Shown: piece by piece, positions 1 through 7,220 of the stretch
Layout of the letters: each line of letters opens with the position of its first letter
Position numbering within the stretch: position 1 is the first letter of the stretch
Program-made: the position numbers and the translations under genes
Source: Jiangella mangrovi
GTDB taxonomy: Bacteria > Actinomycetota > Actinomycetes > Jiangellales > Jiangellaceae
Direction of reading: 5' to 3'
DNA length: 64,000 bases
Assembly (NCBI RefSeq): GCF_014204975.1
Contig: NZ_JACHMM010000001.1
Location: 5,518,037-5,582,036 of the forward strand
Notes under the pieces: model-generated
What the model was told of the DNA's origin: nothing
The model's input: the letters and a program-made list of their open reading frames with translations, nothing else
Databases searched by the model: none

Positions 1-496
1 CGGGCTGAACATCGGCCACGTCTACCAGATCCTCGATCGACTGCATCGCGACGGCATGGTCAGTTCGCATACCGTGCCACAGGACTCGCGGCCCGACCGG
101 ACGGTCTATCTCATCACCTCGGCCGGGCGCAGCGACCTCGACGAGTGGCTGGCGACGCCGACCACGCGCACGTCGGGCTATCGCGACGACTTCATCCTCA
201 AGGTGCTCGCCGCCGGCCGCCGCGGACCCGACGCCATCCGCGAGGTCTGCCGCATCCAGCACGACTCCCGGCTGGCCGAGCTGCAGACGCTGCGCACCAG
301 CAGGCGCACGCACCAGCACGACGCGCTCGCCGCGCTGACCATCGAGGCGGCCATCCTGCACACCCAGGCCGACATCAAGCTGATCGAGGCGGTCGAGGCG
401 CGCGCCGACGAGCCGGCCATGCCCATCTCGCAGGCTCCGGGCGCCCAGGCCAAGGACTCCGCCGAGCAGAACGGCAGCGCCCGGCACGCGTCGTGA
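1..496 (+). CDS. PadR-family transcriptional regulator, 5' end missing
   Basis: The reading frame is open from base 2, so the start lies before the window. The visible part begins inside the winged helix: GLNIGHVYQILDRLHRDG is the recognition-helix pattern of PadR regulators, followed by the wing with RTVYLITSAGR. A long alpha-helical C-terminal half, rich in Arg, Ala and Glu, would be the dimerisation coiled coil. PadR proteins repress nearby genes, often exporters or phenolic-acid enzymes, but the target is outside the window. An in-frame ATG at 56 exists, but starting there would remove the recognition helix, so it is not the start. Confidence 0.85.
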   Translation, partial: GLNIGHVYQILDRLHRDGMVSSHTVPQDSRPDRTVYLITSAGRSDLDEWLATPTTRTSGYRDDFILKVLAAGRRGPDAIREVCRIQHDSRLAELQTLRTSRRTHQHDALAALTIEAAILHTQADIKLIEAVEARADEPAMPISQAPGAQAKDSAEQNGSARHAS

Positions 497-501
497 TCCG
501 T

Positions 502-525
502 CCCGGGCGGCACGCTTCGCCCGGG
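502..525 (+). terminator. Hairpin after the PadR gene
   Basis: CCCGGGCG at 502-509 pairs perfectly with CGCCCGGG at 518-525 around an 8-nt loop, six bases after the stop codon. There is no T run, as is usual in high-GC actinobacteria. Function is inferred from position. Confidence 0.5.
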
Positions 526-640
526 TCGTAGCTCCATGTCCGGTGGACGACACCTCCCGTTCGCCTGAGTTCCACCTCCCGGCCACCATCGGCGCTCAGT
601 CTGAGCCGGTCGCGGGCCGTTCGTGCAGGGGGTAAGTGAC

Positions 641-2365
641 GTGTTGATCTTCGGTGCCCGCGAGCGGTCGCGCCCCGGGCCCCGTCGCCGAGCCCTGGCC
701 GGCGGCACGATCCTGGTCGCGCTGACGGGCGTGGCGGCGGCCTGTTCGGCCATCACCGAGGGCGACGAGCCCACCGCCGGCGGCACGCTGTACTACCTGA
801 GCGACCGGTTGAACTTCCCGCTCGACCAGCAGGGCCTGTACCTCGCCGAGGACGTCGCGTTCACGACGGCGTTCCTGCAGCGGACCCTGACGGCCTACTC
901 CTACGACGCCGACCCCACCGCCGTCGAGCTGGTGTCCGACCTCGCCACCGACACCGGCAGCCCGAACGGCGACGCGACGCAGTGGTCCTTCACCCTGCGC
1001 GACGGTCTCACCTTCGAGGACGGCTCCGCGCTCACCTGCGCCGACGTCAAGTTCGGCGTGTCGAGGGCGTTCAACCCGGAGTTCATCCTGGCCAACGGCC
1101 TGCCGCGGGCGGTCCGGCTGCTCGACGTCCCGCTGGGGCCCGACGGCAACCCCGCCTACGCCGGACCGTACGCGCCCGACCCCGGCGACGTCGCCGCGTT
1201 CGACCGCGCCGTCAGCTGCTCCGGCGACGACCGCACGGTCACCTTCCGGCTCGCCCGGCCGGCGGGCGACTTCGGGCACGCCGTCACCGCGCTCGCGTTC
1301 GGACCGGTCCCGGAGGACACCCCGGACGGCGCCGGGTACGGCAGCGCGCCGCTGTCGTCCGGCCCGTACCGCATCGACGCCGCGTCGGCCGAGCGGCTCA
1401 CCCTGGTCCGCAACGACGCGTGGGACCGCGACACCGACCCGCTGCGCCCGGCCTACCCCGACCGGGTCGAGGTCGAACTGGGCGTCGAGCCCGTTGACCT
1501 CGACGAGCGGATGCGCGTCGACGAGGGCGACGACCGGGCCGCCGTGGCCCGCGCCTCGGACCCGGAGGCCGCGCCGGCACCGCTCTCCTCCGACGACGAG
1601 GACCGCCTGATCGCCGGGCAGGGACTGGGCGTGCGCTACCTGGCCGTCAACACCACCCGGGTGCCGCTGGCCGAGCACCGCCGGGCCATCGCGGCCGCCG
1701 TCGACCGTGCCGGTCTGCACGAGGCGCTCGGCGGCGACGACGCCGGCGCACCCGCCGCCGGGCTGCTGCCGCCCGGGATCGCCTCCGACGAGGTGGCGTC
1801 GGCCGGGCCCGCGGACCCGCCGGCGGGCGACCCGGAGGCCGCCCGCGCGCTGCTGGACGATGCGGGCGAGCCGATGCCACCGTTGAGCTTCGCCTACCTC
1901 GACACCCCCGAGAACCACGCGGCGGCCGCCGTCCTGCAGGAGTCGCTGGACGCGGCCGGGATCGCGCTGGCGACGGTGCCGCTGGGGCCGGCCGACTACT
2001 ACCCGGCGATCCAGGACCCCGGCAGCCCGCACGCGCTGATGCTCGGCAGCTGGGCGCCGCCCTGGATGGACGGCTCCACCGTCGCCGACCTGCTGACCCC
2101 GGCGGGCGGGCCGGCCAACCTGTCCCGCTACGACGACCCCGGCTTCACCGCCGACGCCGAGGCGGCCGCCGGCGAGATCGACGACGACGCCCGGGCCGCG
2201 GCCTGGTCGGAGCTGGACGCCCGCGCCGTCGCCGACGCCGTCGTGGTGCCGCTGCGGTTCGACCGGCAGCGGGGGCTGGTGGGGTCGCAGGTGCGCGGCG
2301 CGATGGCCTGGGCGCCGTACGGGTCGCTCGCGTTCGGGGCGCTCTGGCTGGAACCGCCGGAGTAA
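641..2365 (+). CDS. ABC-type solute-binding lipoprotein, family 5 (oligopeptide/nickel type)
   Basis: Probable extracellular binding lipoprotein of the SBP_bac_5 family, which captures peptides or other small solutes for an ABC importer. It has an Arg-rich N-terminus, a hydrophobic stretch and a lipobox ending GVAAAC (Cys about residue 35). The family features are the early block 'TAGGTLYYL', the 'WSFTLRDGLTFEDGSALTCADVKFGVSRAF' region (split here by description only at its start) and the late region with PPWMDGSTVADLL. GTG at 641 is chosen because AGGGGG lies 8 bases upstream; an in-frame GTG at 623 has no ribosome-binding site. No permease or ATPase gene is adjacent, so it is an orphan or works with a distant transporter. 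The response regulator follows after 4 bases. Confidence 0.8.
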   Translation: MLIFGARERSRPGPRRRALAGGTILVALTGVAAACSAITEGDEPTAGGTLYYLSDRLNFPLDQQGLYLAEDVAFTTAFLQRTLTAYSYDADPTAVELVSDLATDTGSPNGDATQWSFTLRDGLTFEDGSALTCADVKFGVSRAFNPEFILANGLPRAVRLLDVPLGPDGNPAYAGPYAPDPGDVAAFDRAVSCSGDDRTVTFRLARPAGDFGHAVTALAFGPVPEDTPDGAGYGSAPLSSGPYRIDAASAERLTLVRNDAWDRDTDPLRPAYPDRVEVELGVEPVDLDERMRVDEGDDRAAVARASDPEAAPAPLSSDDEDRLIAGQGLGVRYLAVNTTRVPLAEHRRAIAAAVDRAGLHEALGGDDAGAPAAGLLPPGIASDEVASAGPADPPAGDPEAARALLDDAGEPMPPLSFAYLDTPENHAAAAVLQESLDAAGIALATVPLGPADYYPAIQDPGSPHALMLGSWAPPWMDGSTVADLLTPAGGPANLSRYDDPGFTADAEAAAGEIDDDARAAAWSELDARAVADAVVVPLRFDRQRGLVGSQVRGAMAWAPYGSLAFGALWLEPPE

Positions 2366-2369
2366 CCGC

Positions 2370-3044
2370 GTGGAGTGCACCTGGCATGCTGTGCGGGTGC
2401 GCGTCGTACTTGCCGAGGATTCCCTGCTGCTGCGAGAAGGCCTGGTGCGTCTGCTGGGCGAGGCCGGAGCCGACGTGGTCGACGCCGTCGGCGACGGCGA
2501 CACGCTGGTGCTGTCGGTGCAGGAGCACCGCCCCGATGTCGCGATCGTCGACGTCCGCATGCCGCCGACCTTCACCGACGAGGGACTGCGGGCGGCGCTG
2601 GCGGCCCGCTCGGCGGTGCCCGGGACCGGCGTGCTGGTGCTGTCGCAGTACGTCGAGGAGTCCTACGCCGGCGACCTGCTGGCCGACGGCGCGGGCGGCG
2701 TGGGCTACCTGCTGAAGGACCGGGTGTCGGCCCTGGCCGACCTCTCCGACGCCCTCGAGCGGGTGGCGTCCGGCGGGACGGTGCTCGACCCCGAGGTGGT
2801 GGCGCAGCTGTTCGCCCGGCGTCGCCGCGACCCGCTGCAGACGCTGACGGCGCGCGAGCGCGAGGTGCTGGCGCTCATGGCCGAGGGCCGCACCAACGTC
2901 GCGATCGCCCGCCTGCTGGTGGTCACCCAGGGCGCGGTCGAGAAGCACATCTCGTCGATCCTCACCAAGCTCGACCTCCCGCCGTCCGACGACGACCATC
3001 GGCGGGTGCTGGCGGTGCTGGCGTGGCTGCGCGCGGAACACTGA
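2370..3044 (+). CDS. NarL/FixJ-family response regulator
   Basis: The receiver domain occupies about residues 10-125, with acidic pair E16-D17, phosphoacceptor D61 in VAIVDVRMPP and conserved K116 in YLLKDR. The LuxR-type helix-turn-helix covers about 159-203 (LTAREREVLALMAEG and AVEKHISSILTKL). Phosphorylation would activate DNA binding. No histidine kinase is encoded nearby, so the partner is unknown. GTG at 2370 has GGAG 7 bases upstream, overlapping the stop of the preceding gene. GTG codons at 2391 and 2397 would give a more canonical N-terminus but lack good ribosome-binding sites. The close spacing suggests one transcript with the binding lipoprotein. Confidence 0.88.
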   Translation: MECTWHAVRVRVVLAEDSLLLREGLVRLLGEAGADVVDAVGDGDTLVLSVQEHRPDVAIVDVRMPPTFTDEGLRAALAARSAVPGTGVLVLSQYVEESYAGDLLADGAGGVGYLLKDRVSALADLSDALERVASGGTVLDPEVVAQLFARRRRDPLQTLTAREREVLALMAEGRTNVAIARLLVVTQGAVEKHISSILTKLDLPPSDDDHRRVLAVLAWLRAEH

Positions 3045-3090
3045 GGCACGCCTGAGCGCAATACGGTCGTGACAGATTCTGTGTCACTCT

Positions 3091-3756
3091 GTGCGGGTGT
3101 CGTTTCTCATGCGTGTGGTCGTACCGGACCGTCCCGGTTCGCTCGGTGCCGTGGCGTCCGCGGTCGGCGCCGCCGGCGGTGACATCGTCGGCGTCGACGT
3201 CGTCGAGCACCGCGGCGACGGTTTCGTCGTCGACGACTTCCTCGTCGACCTCCCCGGCGGACGGCTGCCCGACTCCTTGGTGACGGCCTGCCGCTCGGTC
3301 GCCGACGTGACGGTCGAGTTCATCGGCCACTACTCCCCCGGCGCCAGCCTGCACCGCGACCTCGAGGCCGTCGAGGCCATGACCGACGAGCCCGACCGCG
3401 CCGAGGAGATCCTGGTCGACCTCATCCCCGGCATCTTCCGCTCCGGCTGGGGCCTGCTGCTGCCCGCCTCGGGCTCGACGCTGAAGGTCCAGCGGGCCAG
3501 TGGTGGCGCCCCCGAGGACGACGGCTACGACGCGCCCTGGCTCCCGCTGACCGAGCCCGCCCGCATCACCATCGGCCCCGAGGCCCCCGAGCCCTGGCAG
3601 GACGTCGTCGCCGTCGGTGTCCCGGTCGACGACACCGGCCAGGCCATCGTCTTCGGCCGCGACGGCGGGCCGCGCATCCTCGACTCCGAACTGGCCCGGC
3701 TGGCCCACCTGGTGGCACTGGCCCAGACGATCCGCCGGACCGCCCCGGAGAGTTAG
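3091..3756 (+). CDS. ACT-domain protein
   Basis: An N-terminal ACT domain (about residues 5-75) begins RVVVPDRPGSLGAVASAVGAAGG, interrupted here only by its own loops, which is the classic betaalphabeta amino-acid-binding pattern. The C-terminal two thirds (about 85-220) look like a degenerate GAF-type sensory fold ending in a helix (LARLAHLVALAQTIRR). It may bind an amino acid or other ligand. A similar protein (Rv3013, from memory) sits next to gatC and ligA in M. tuberculosis; here ligA is 8 kb away. Start is GTG 3091; ATG 3109 is a possible later start. Function is unproven. Confidence 0.7.
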   Translation: MRVSFLMRVVVPDRPGSLGAVASAVGAAGGDIVGVDVVEHRGDGFVVDDFLVDLPGGRLPDSLVTACRSVADVTVEFIGHYSPGASLHRDLEAVEAMTDEPDRAEEILVDLIPGIFRSGWGLLLPASGSTLKVQRASGGAPEDDGYDAPWLPLTEPARITIGPEAPEPWQDVVAVGVPVDDTGQAIVFGRDGGPRILDSELARLAHLVALAQTIRRTAPES

Positions 3757-3812
3757 CCGGGGTTCAGGTTCTGCCGGGGTGGAGACTCTGGGCACGCCTC
3801 GCCGCACCCAGG

Positions 3813-3890
3813 TCCTGGTCTCCCGTCACGTCCTGGTCCCCCGTCACGCCCACGAGCCCGAATCGGCCGTTTCGCGTGACACCAGACCAG
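3813..3890. repeat. Imperfect hairpin with an internal 18-bp tandem duplication
   Basis: Two tandem 18-bp units at 3813-3830 and 3831-3848 differ at one base (TCCTGGTCTCCCGTCACG and TCCTGGTCCCCCGTCACG). The segment 3815-3830 also pairs with 3875-3890 (13 of 16 bases). It lies in the 429-bp gap between the convergent ACT-domain and recQ genes, where I see no credible gene. Confidence 0.6.
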
Positions 3891-3904
3891 CACCCACACC
3901 CCAG

Positions 3905-3962
3905 TTGGGTCTGCGTCGCGCCAACCGGCCGGATCGAGCTCAGAAACGCGACGCAAACCCAA
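3905..3962. repeat. Hairpin with 16-bp arms
   Basis: TTGGGTCTGCGTCGCG at 3905-3920 is complementary to 3947-3962 at 15 of 16 positions, with a 26-nt loop containing CCGGCCGG. Non-coding, in the same gap. Confidence 0.65.
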
Positions 3963-4052
3963 GACGCCACACAGACCCAAGACCAAGCAGGCCAGAACCA
4001 CCCACCCGTCGCCAGACTCTCCCCGTCCCCCTGATAGCTGCCAGAGTTCTTG

Positions 4053-4141
4053 GCCGCGGGGACCCGGGTCAAGTCCAAGCGCCCTCACCACAGCGGCGAC
4101 CCGACCCCAACGCGCGCGGACTTGAGGCGGGTCCCCGCGGC
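4053..4141. repeat. Long hairpin with 24-bp arms
   Basis: Bases 4053-4076 and 4118-4141 are inverted copies matching at 22 of 24 positions, enclosing a 41-nt loop. The arms core is GCCGCGGGGACCC. It ends 45 bases before the recQ stop codon. The size exceeds a simple terminator and suggests a dispersed palindromic repeat; a terminator role for the convergent genes is also possible. Confidence 0.7.
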
Positions 4142-4185
4142 TAAGAGAATCGACAGCAGGGGGGACGGGGGGAACCCGCCGAACC

Positions 4186-6309
4186 TCACCCCACGCTCGC
4201 CAACGCGAACGGCAGCACCTGCCCCGCCCCGGCCCGCCGCACCTCGCGCCCAGCAACGGTCAGGGTCCAGCGCGAGTCGGTGAGGTCGTCGACCAGCAGC
4301 ACGACGGGGTCGGGCCCGAGCGCCGCCAGCGCCTCCTGCGCCGCCGCCCCCACCCGCCATCCCTCCCACACCGACGCCAGGCGGAAGGCACTGTTCCCAC
4401 CCGGCTCGCCGCGCCCCGCCGAGCCGTCGCCGTCGCCGCCCACCGCCTCGAGCTCGCCGAGGTCGGCCAGCCGGCCCACGGAGGCGAGGTAGCGGCCGAC
4501 CGACGAGACGAGTTGGGGGTGCCGGCGCGACGGCAGGGTGATGACGGCGTCGGGGCGGCGGTCCCAGCGCCACTCGCGCAGGACGTCGATGCAGGCCGCC
4601 AGCAGCCCGTCCGGCGCCGGTGCGTCGTCGGCGTCGAGGAGGGAGCGCAGCCGCTGGCCCCAGCCGAGGTCGGTGAGCCGGGCGACCACGCGGCCGGGCT
4701 CGAGCTTCTCGTCCGGCGCGATCTTGCCCTTGACGTCGACCCCGAGGCGAGCCATGCCGGACGGCCACTGGACCCGGGGCTCGAGCAGCACGCCGGCCCG
4801 GGCGAGCGTGGTGCGCGCGGCGGCCCGGGCGCCCGCCGGGACCTCGTCGGTGAACCAGGGTCCGGTGCAGACGTCGCAGCGCCCGCACGGCGCCGCGCTG
4901 GGATCGTCGAGGGCCGCCTGCAGGAACGCCATGCGGCACTGCTCGCCGCGCTGGTAGGTGAGCATGGACCGGGCCTCGGCGTCGCGGGCGGCGGCGACCC
5001 GCTCGTACCGCTCGGCGTCGTAGACCCAGTCCTGTCCAGTGGCCTGCCAGCCGCCGCGGACCCGCTGCACGGCGCCGTCGACGTCGAGGACCTTGAGCAG
5101 CAGCTCGAGCCGCGTGCGCCGAACGTCGACCACGGTCTCGATGGCCGCCGTGGACATGGCGTCGCCCGACGCCGTCAGCGCGCGGATGACCGCCGCCGCC
5201 TGCTCCTCCCGCGGCATGGAGACCGTGGCGAAGTACTGCCAGATGGCCTGGTCCTCGGCCGCCGGGAGCAGCAGCACGTCGGCCCGCTCGGTCGCGCGCC
5301 CGGCGCGGCCCACCTGCTGGTAGTAGGCCACGGGCGAGGACGGCGCGCCGAGGTGCACCACGAAGCCGAGGTCGGGCTTGTCGAACCCCATGCCCAGCGC
5401 GCTGGTGGCGACCAGGGCCTTGACCTCGTTGTGCAGCAGCGCCCGCTCGGCCTCGACGCGGTCGGCGGGGTCGGTGCGGCCGGTGTAGGCGATGACCTGG
5501 TGGCCGGCCTCGCGCAGCAGCGCCGCGGTGTCCTCGGCCGCCGACACCGTGAGGGAGTAGACGATGCCGCTGCCGGGCAGGTCGCCGAGGTGCGCGGAGA
5601 GCCAGGCCAGCCGGTGCTCGGCGTCGTCGAGGGACAGCACGCCCAGGCGCAGGCTCTGGCGCGCCAGCGAGCCGCGGATGGTGGTGACCTCGGCTCCCCC
5701 GGCGCCCAGCTGCTCGGCGACGTCGGCCACCACGCGGGCGTTCGCCGTGGCCGTCGTCGCCAGCACCGGGGTGCCGGCCGGCAGGGTGCCGAGCAGGTCG
5801 CGGATGCGGCGGTAGTCGGGCCGGAAGTCGTGGCCCCAGTCGGAGATGCAGTGCGCCTCGTCGACCACGATGAGCCCGGCGCTGGACGCGAGCGTGGGCA
5901 GCTGCTCGTCGCGGAACCGCGGGTTGTTCAGCCGTTCAGGGCTGACCAGCAGGACATCGACGGCGTCGTCGGCGAGCTGCTTCGAGACGTCGCCCCACTC
6001 GTCGGCGTTGGCGGAGTTGATGGTGACCGCCCGCACGCCCGCCCGCGCCGCCGCGGCGACCTGGTCGCGCATGAGCGCCAGCAGCGGCGACACGATGACC
6101 GTCGGCCCGGCGCCGCGCGCCCGCTGCAGCCCGGTGGCGACGAAGTACACCGCCGACTTGCCCCAGCCCGTGCGCTGCACGACCAGCACGCGACGCCGGT
6201 GTTCGACCAGGTCGCGCACGGCGTCCCACTGGCCGTCGCGGAACTCGGCCGCGTCGTTACCGACCAGCCGCCGCAGCAGCGCTTCCGCCTCGTCCTTCAA
6301 TTCCACCAT
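4186..6309 (-). CDS. recQ: RecQ-family ATP-dependent DNA helicase with phosphoribosyltransferase-like tail
   Basis: A superfamily-2 3'-5' helicase for recombination and fork repair. Walker A is TGWGKS (about 47-52) and Walker B is the DEAH box in VVDEAHCISDWGHDFRPDY (about 150-153). The second RecA domain has VATSALGMGFDKPDLGFVVH and QQVGRAGR. The RecQ zinc module follows, with CRMAFLQ and CGRCDVC. The last about 60 residues carry VVLLVDDLTDSRWT and LPFALA, the signature of a PRPP-binding loop, a fusion I know from other actinobacterial RecQ proteins. ATG 6309 is chosen because GAGG lies 11 bases upstream; the frame extends further to 6363. The 240-bp gap upstream (6310-6549) holds no gene but has one DnaA-box-like TTGTCCACA (6485-6493, minus strand). 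Confidence 0.92.
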   Translation of the reverse strand: MVELKDEAEALLRRLVGNDAAEFRDGQWDAVRDLVEHRRRVLVVQRTGWGKSAVYFVATGLQRARGAGPTVIVSPLLALMRDQVAAAARAGVRAVTINSANADEWGDVSKQLADDAVDVLLVSPERLNNPRFRDEQLPTLASSAGLIVVDEAHCISDWGHDFRPDYRRIRDLLGTLPAGTPVLATTATANARVVADVAEQLGAGGAEVTTIRGSLARQSLRLGVLSLDDAEHRLAWLSAHLGDLPGSGIVYSLTVSAAEDTAALLREAGHQVIAYTGRTDPADRVEAERALLHNEVKALVATSALGMGFDKPDLGFVVHLGAPSSPVAYYQQVGRAGRATERADVLLLPAAEDQAIWQYFATVSMPREEQAAAVIRALTASGDAMSTAAIETVVDVRRTRLELLLKVLDVDGAVQRVRGGWQATGQDWVYDAERYERVAAARDAEARSMLTYQRGEQCRMAFLQAALDDPSAAPCGRCDVCTGPWFTDEVPAGARAAARTTLARAGVLLEPRVQWPSGMARLGVDVKGKIAPDEKLEPGRVVARLTDLGWGQRLRSLLDADDAPAPDGLLAACIDVLREWRWDRRPDAVITLPSRRHPQLVSSVGRYLASVGRLADLGELEAVGGDGDGSAGRGEPGGNSAFRLASVWEGWRVGAAAQEALAALGPDPVVLLVDDLTDSRWTLTVAGREVRRAGAGQVLPFALASVG

Positions 6310-6549
6310 GCGATCACACCTCACGTGTCGGGCCAGGCATGACCCGTGTCGGCTTTCAATCACCGGCCTCCGCGGACCGACGACTCGTGGGAGCCTCCGG
6401 CCCCCAATCGCCGCCGGTGTGCCTGGCCCTCCACAGGGACGCTAACCGCCCGGTCCGACAGCCCGCCACCGCGCTCGCCCCGATTGTGGACAACTCCGCG
6501 AACTCGTCACCCCGGTGGACGACGGCGCCGAGCACCTCCGCCGAGCGCC

Positions 6550-6963
6550 TCAGCCGAGACGCGCAGCCAGCTCCAGAGCCGACGGCGTCTTCAGGTGCAC
6601 CTCGAACCGCCCGCTCCGTCCCGGATGGAAGTCCCCCGGGTGATACCCGAACACGATCCGCCGCGGCTCGGCGCGCACGTCGATCCCCGTCGGCTTCCCG
6701 GCACGCAGCGATACGTCGATGTGCTTGCCTCGCCCGGGCCCACGGCTGGTCCAGACGACCAGCCGGCCCCGCGTCAGCACGATCGCGCCCGCCGTCCCCT
6801 CGATCTCGGTGCTGCGCCGCCGCCGCTCGTCGCGGTAGTCCCAGCACCGGACCGACCCCGTCAGGCCCTCTTCGGCGAACAGGATGCCCTCGGCGGCGAG
6901 CTCGGCCCGCAGCGCGTCGGAGATGCGCCCCGACCCCAGGAGCAGCCGCTTCACCGGATTCAC
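6550..6963 (-). CDS. Conserved-type hypothetical protein, PH-domain-like
   Basis: About 137 residues, not recognised with certainty. The middle has alternating beta-strand patterns (GAIVLTRGRLVVWTS, RRIVFGYHPGDF, GRFEVHLKT) and ends in a helix with SALELAARLG. This layout resembles a pleckstrin-homology-like barrel with a C-terminal helix. No signal peptide or membrane segment is seen. GTG 6963 is the likely start; upstream codons in this frame give low-complexity sequence. Function unknown. Confidence 0.55.
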   Translation of the reverse strand: MNPVKRLLLGSGRISDALRAELAAEGILFAEEGLTGSVRCWDYRDERRRRSTEIEGTAGAIVLTRGRLVVWTSRGPGRGKHIDVSLRAGKPTGIDVRAEPRRIVFGYHPGDFHPGRSGRFEVHLKTPSALELAARLG

Positions 6964-7112
6964 GGGTGCGACGCTAGCGGTCGCCCGCGGCCGGGGCCAC
7001 CACGAGGGAATGAATACTGGCGATACATCGTTGACCACTTCAGGCCGGTAGACATACGGCAACTGCCCACCAGGGTGAGGCGGTCCGAGGGTTCGCTCCC
7101 CGCGCCCACATG

Positions 7113-7137
7113 CGAGGTTCGACTCCTCGCCCGGCCA
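7113..7137 (+). other. tRNA-3'-end-like sequence (T arm plus acceptor strand)
   Basis: CGAGG-TTCGACT-CCTCG (7113-7129) is a perfect T arm with a consensus TTCRANY loop, followed by CCCGGCC and a discriminator A at 7137. The partly complementary 5' strand GGCCGGT (6 of 7 pairs) lies at 7043-7049, 95 nt from the end. I cannot fold convincing D and anticodon arms between them, and CCA is not encoded. It is therefore a tRNA remnant, an attachment-site-like sequence, or chance. Confidence 0.3.
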
Positions 7138-7161
7138 CGGAAATCACGAGAGACGACGAAT

Positions 7162-7195
7162 CGGCCCGCCGCCCCCACCCAGGGACGACGGGCCG
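7162..7195 (-). terminator. Hairpin after the ThuA/sugar-dehydrogenase gene
   Basis: CGGCCCG (7162-7168) pairs perfectly with CGGGCCG (7189-7195), 25 bases past the stop codon of the minus-strand gene. No T run. Confidence 0.45.
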
Positions 7196-7220
7196 CTCGC
7201 TATCCAGACAGAACCACAGA

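Noticed and set aside
4513-6342. Long frame antisense to recQ
   Set aside because: Shadow frame; the minus strand carries the helicase motifs in order.
6485-6493. DnaA box as a replication origin
   Set aside because: A single box without a cluster, AT-rich unwinding element or dnaA/dnaN genes.
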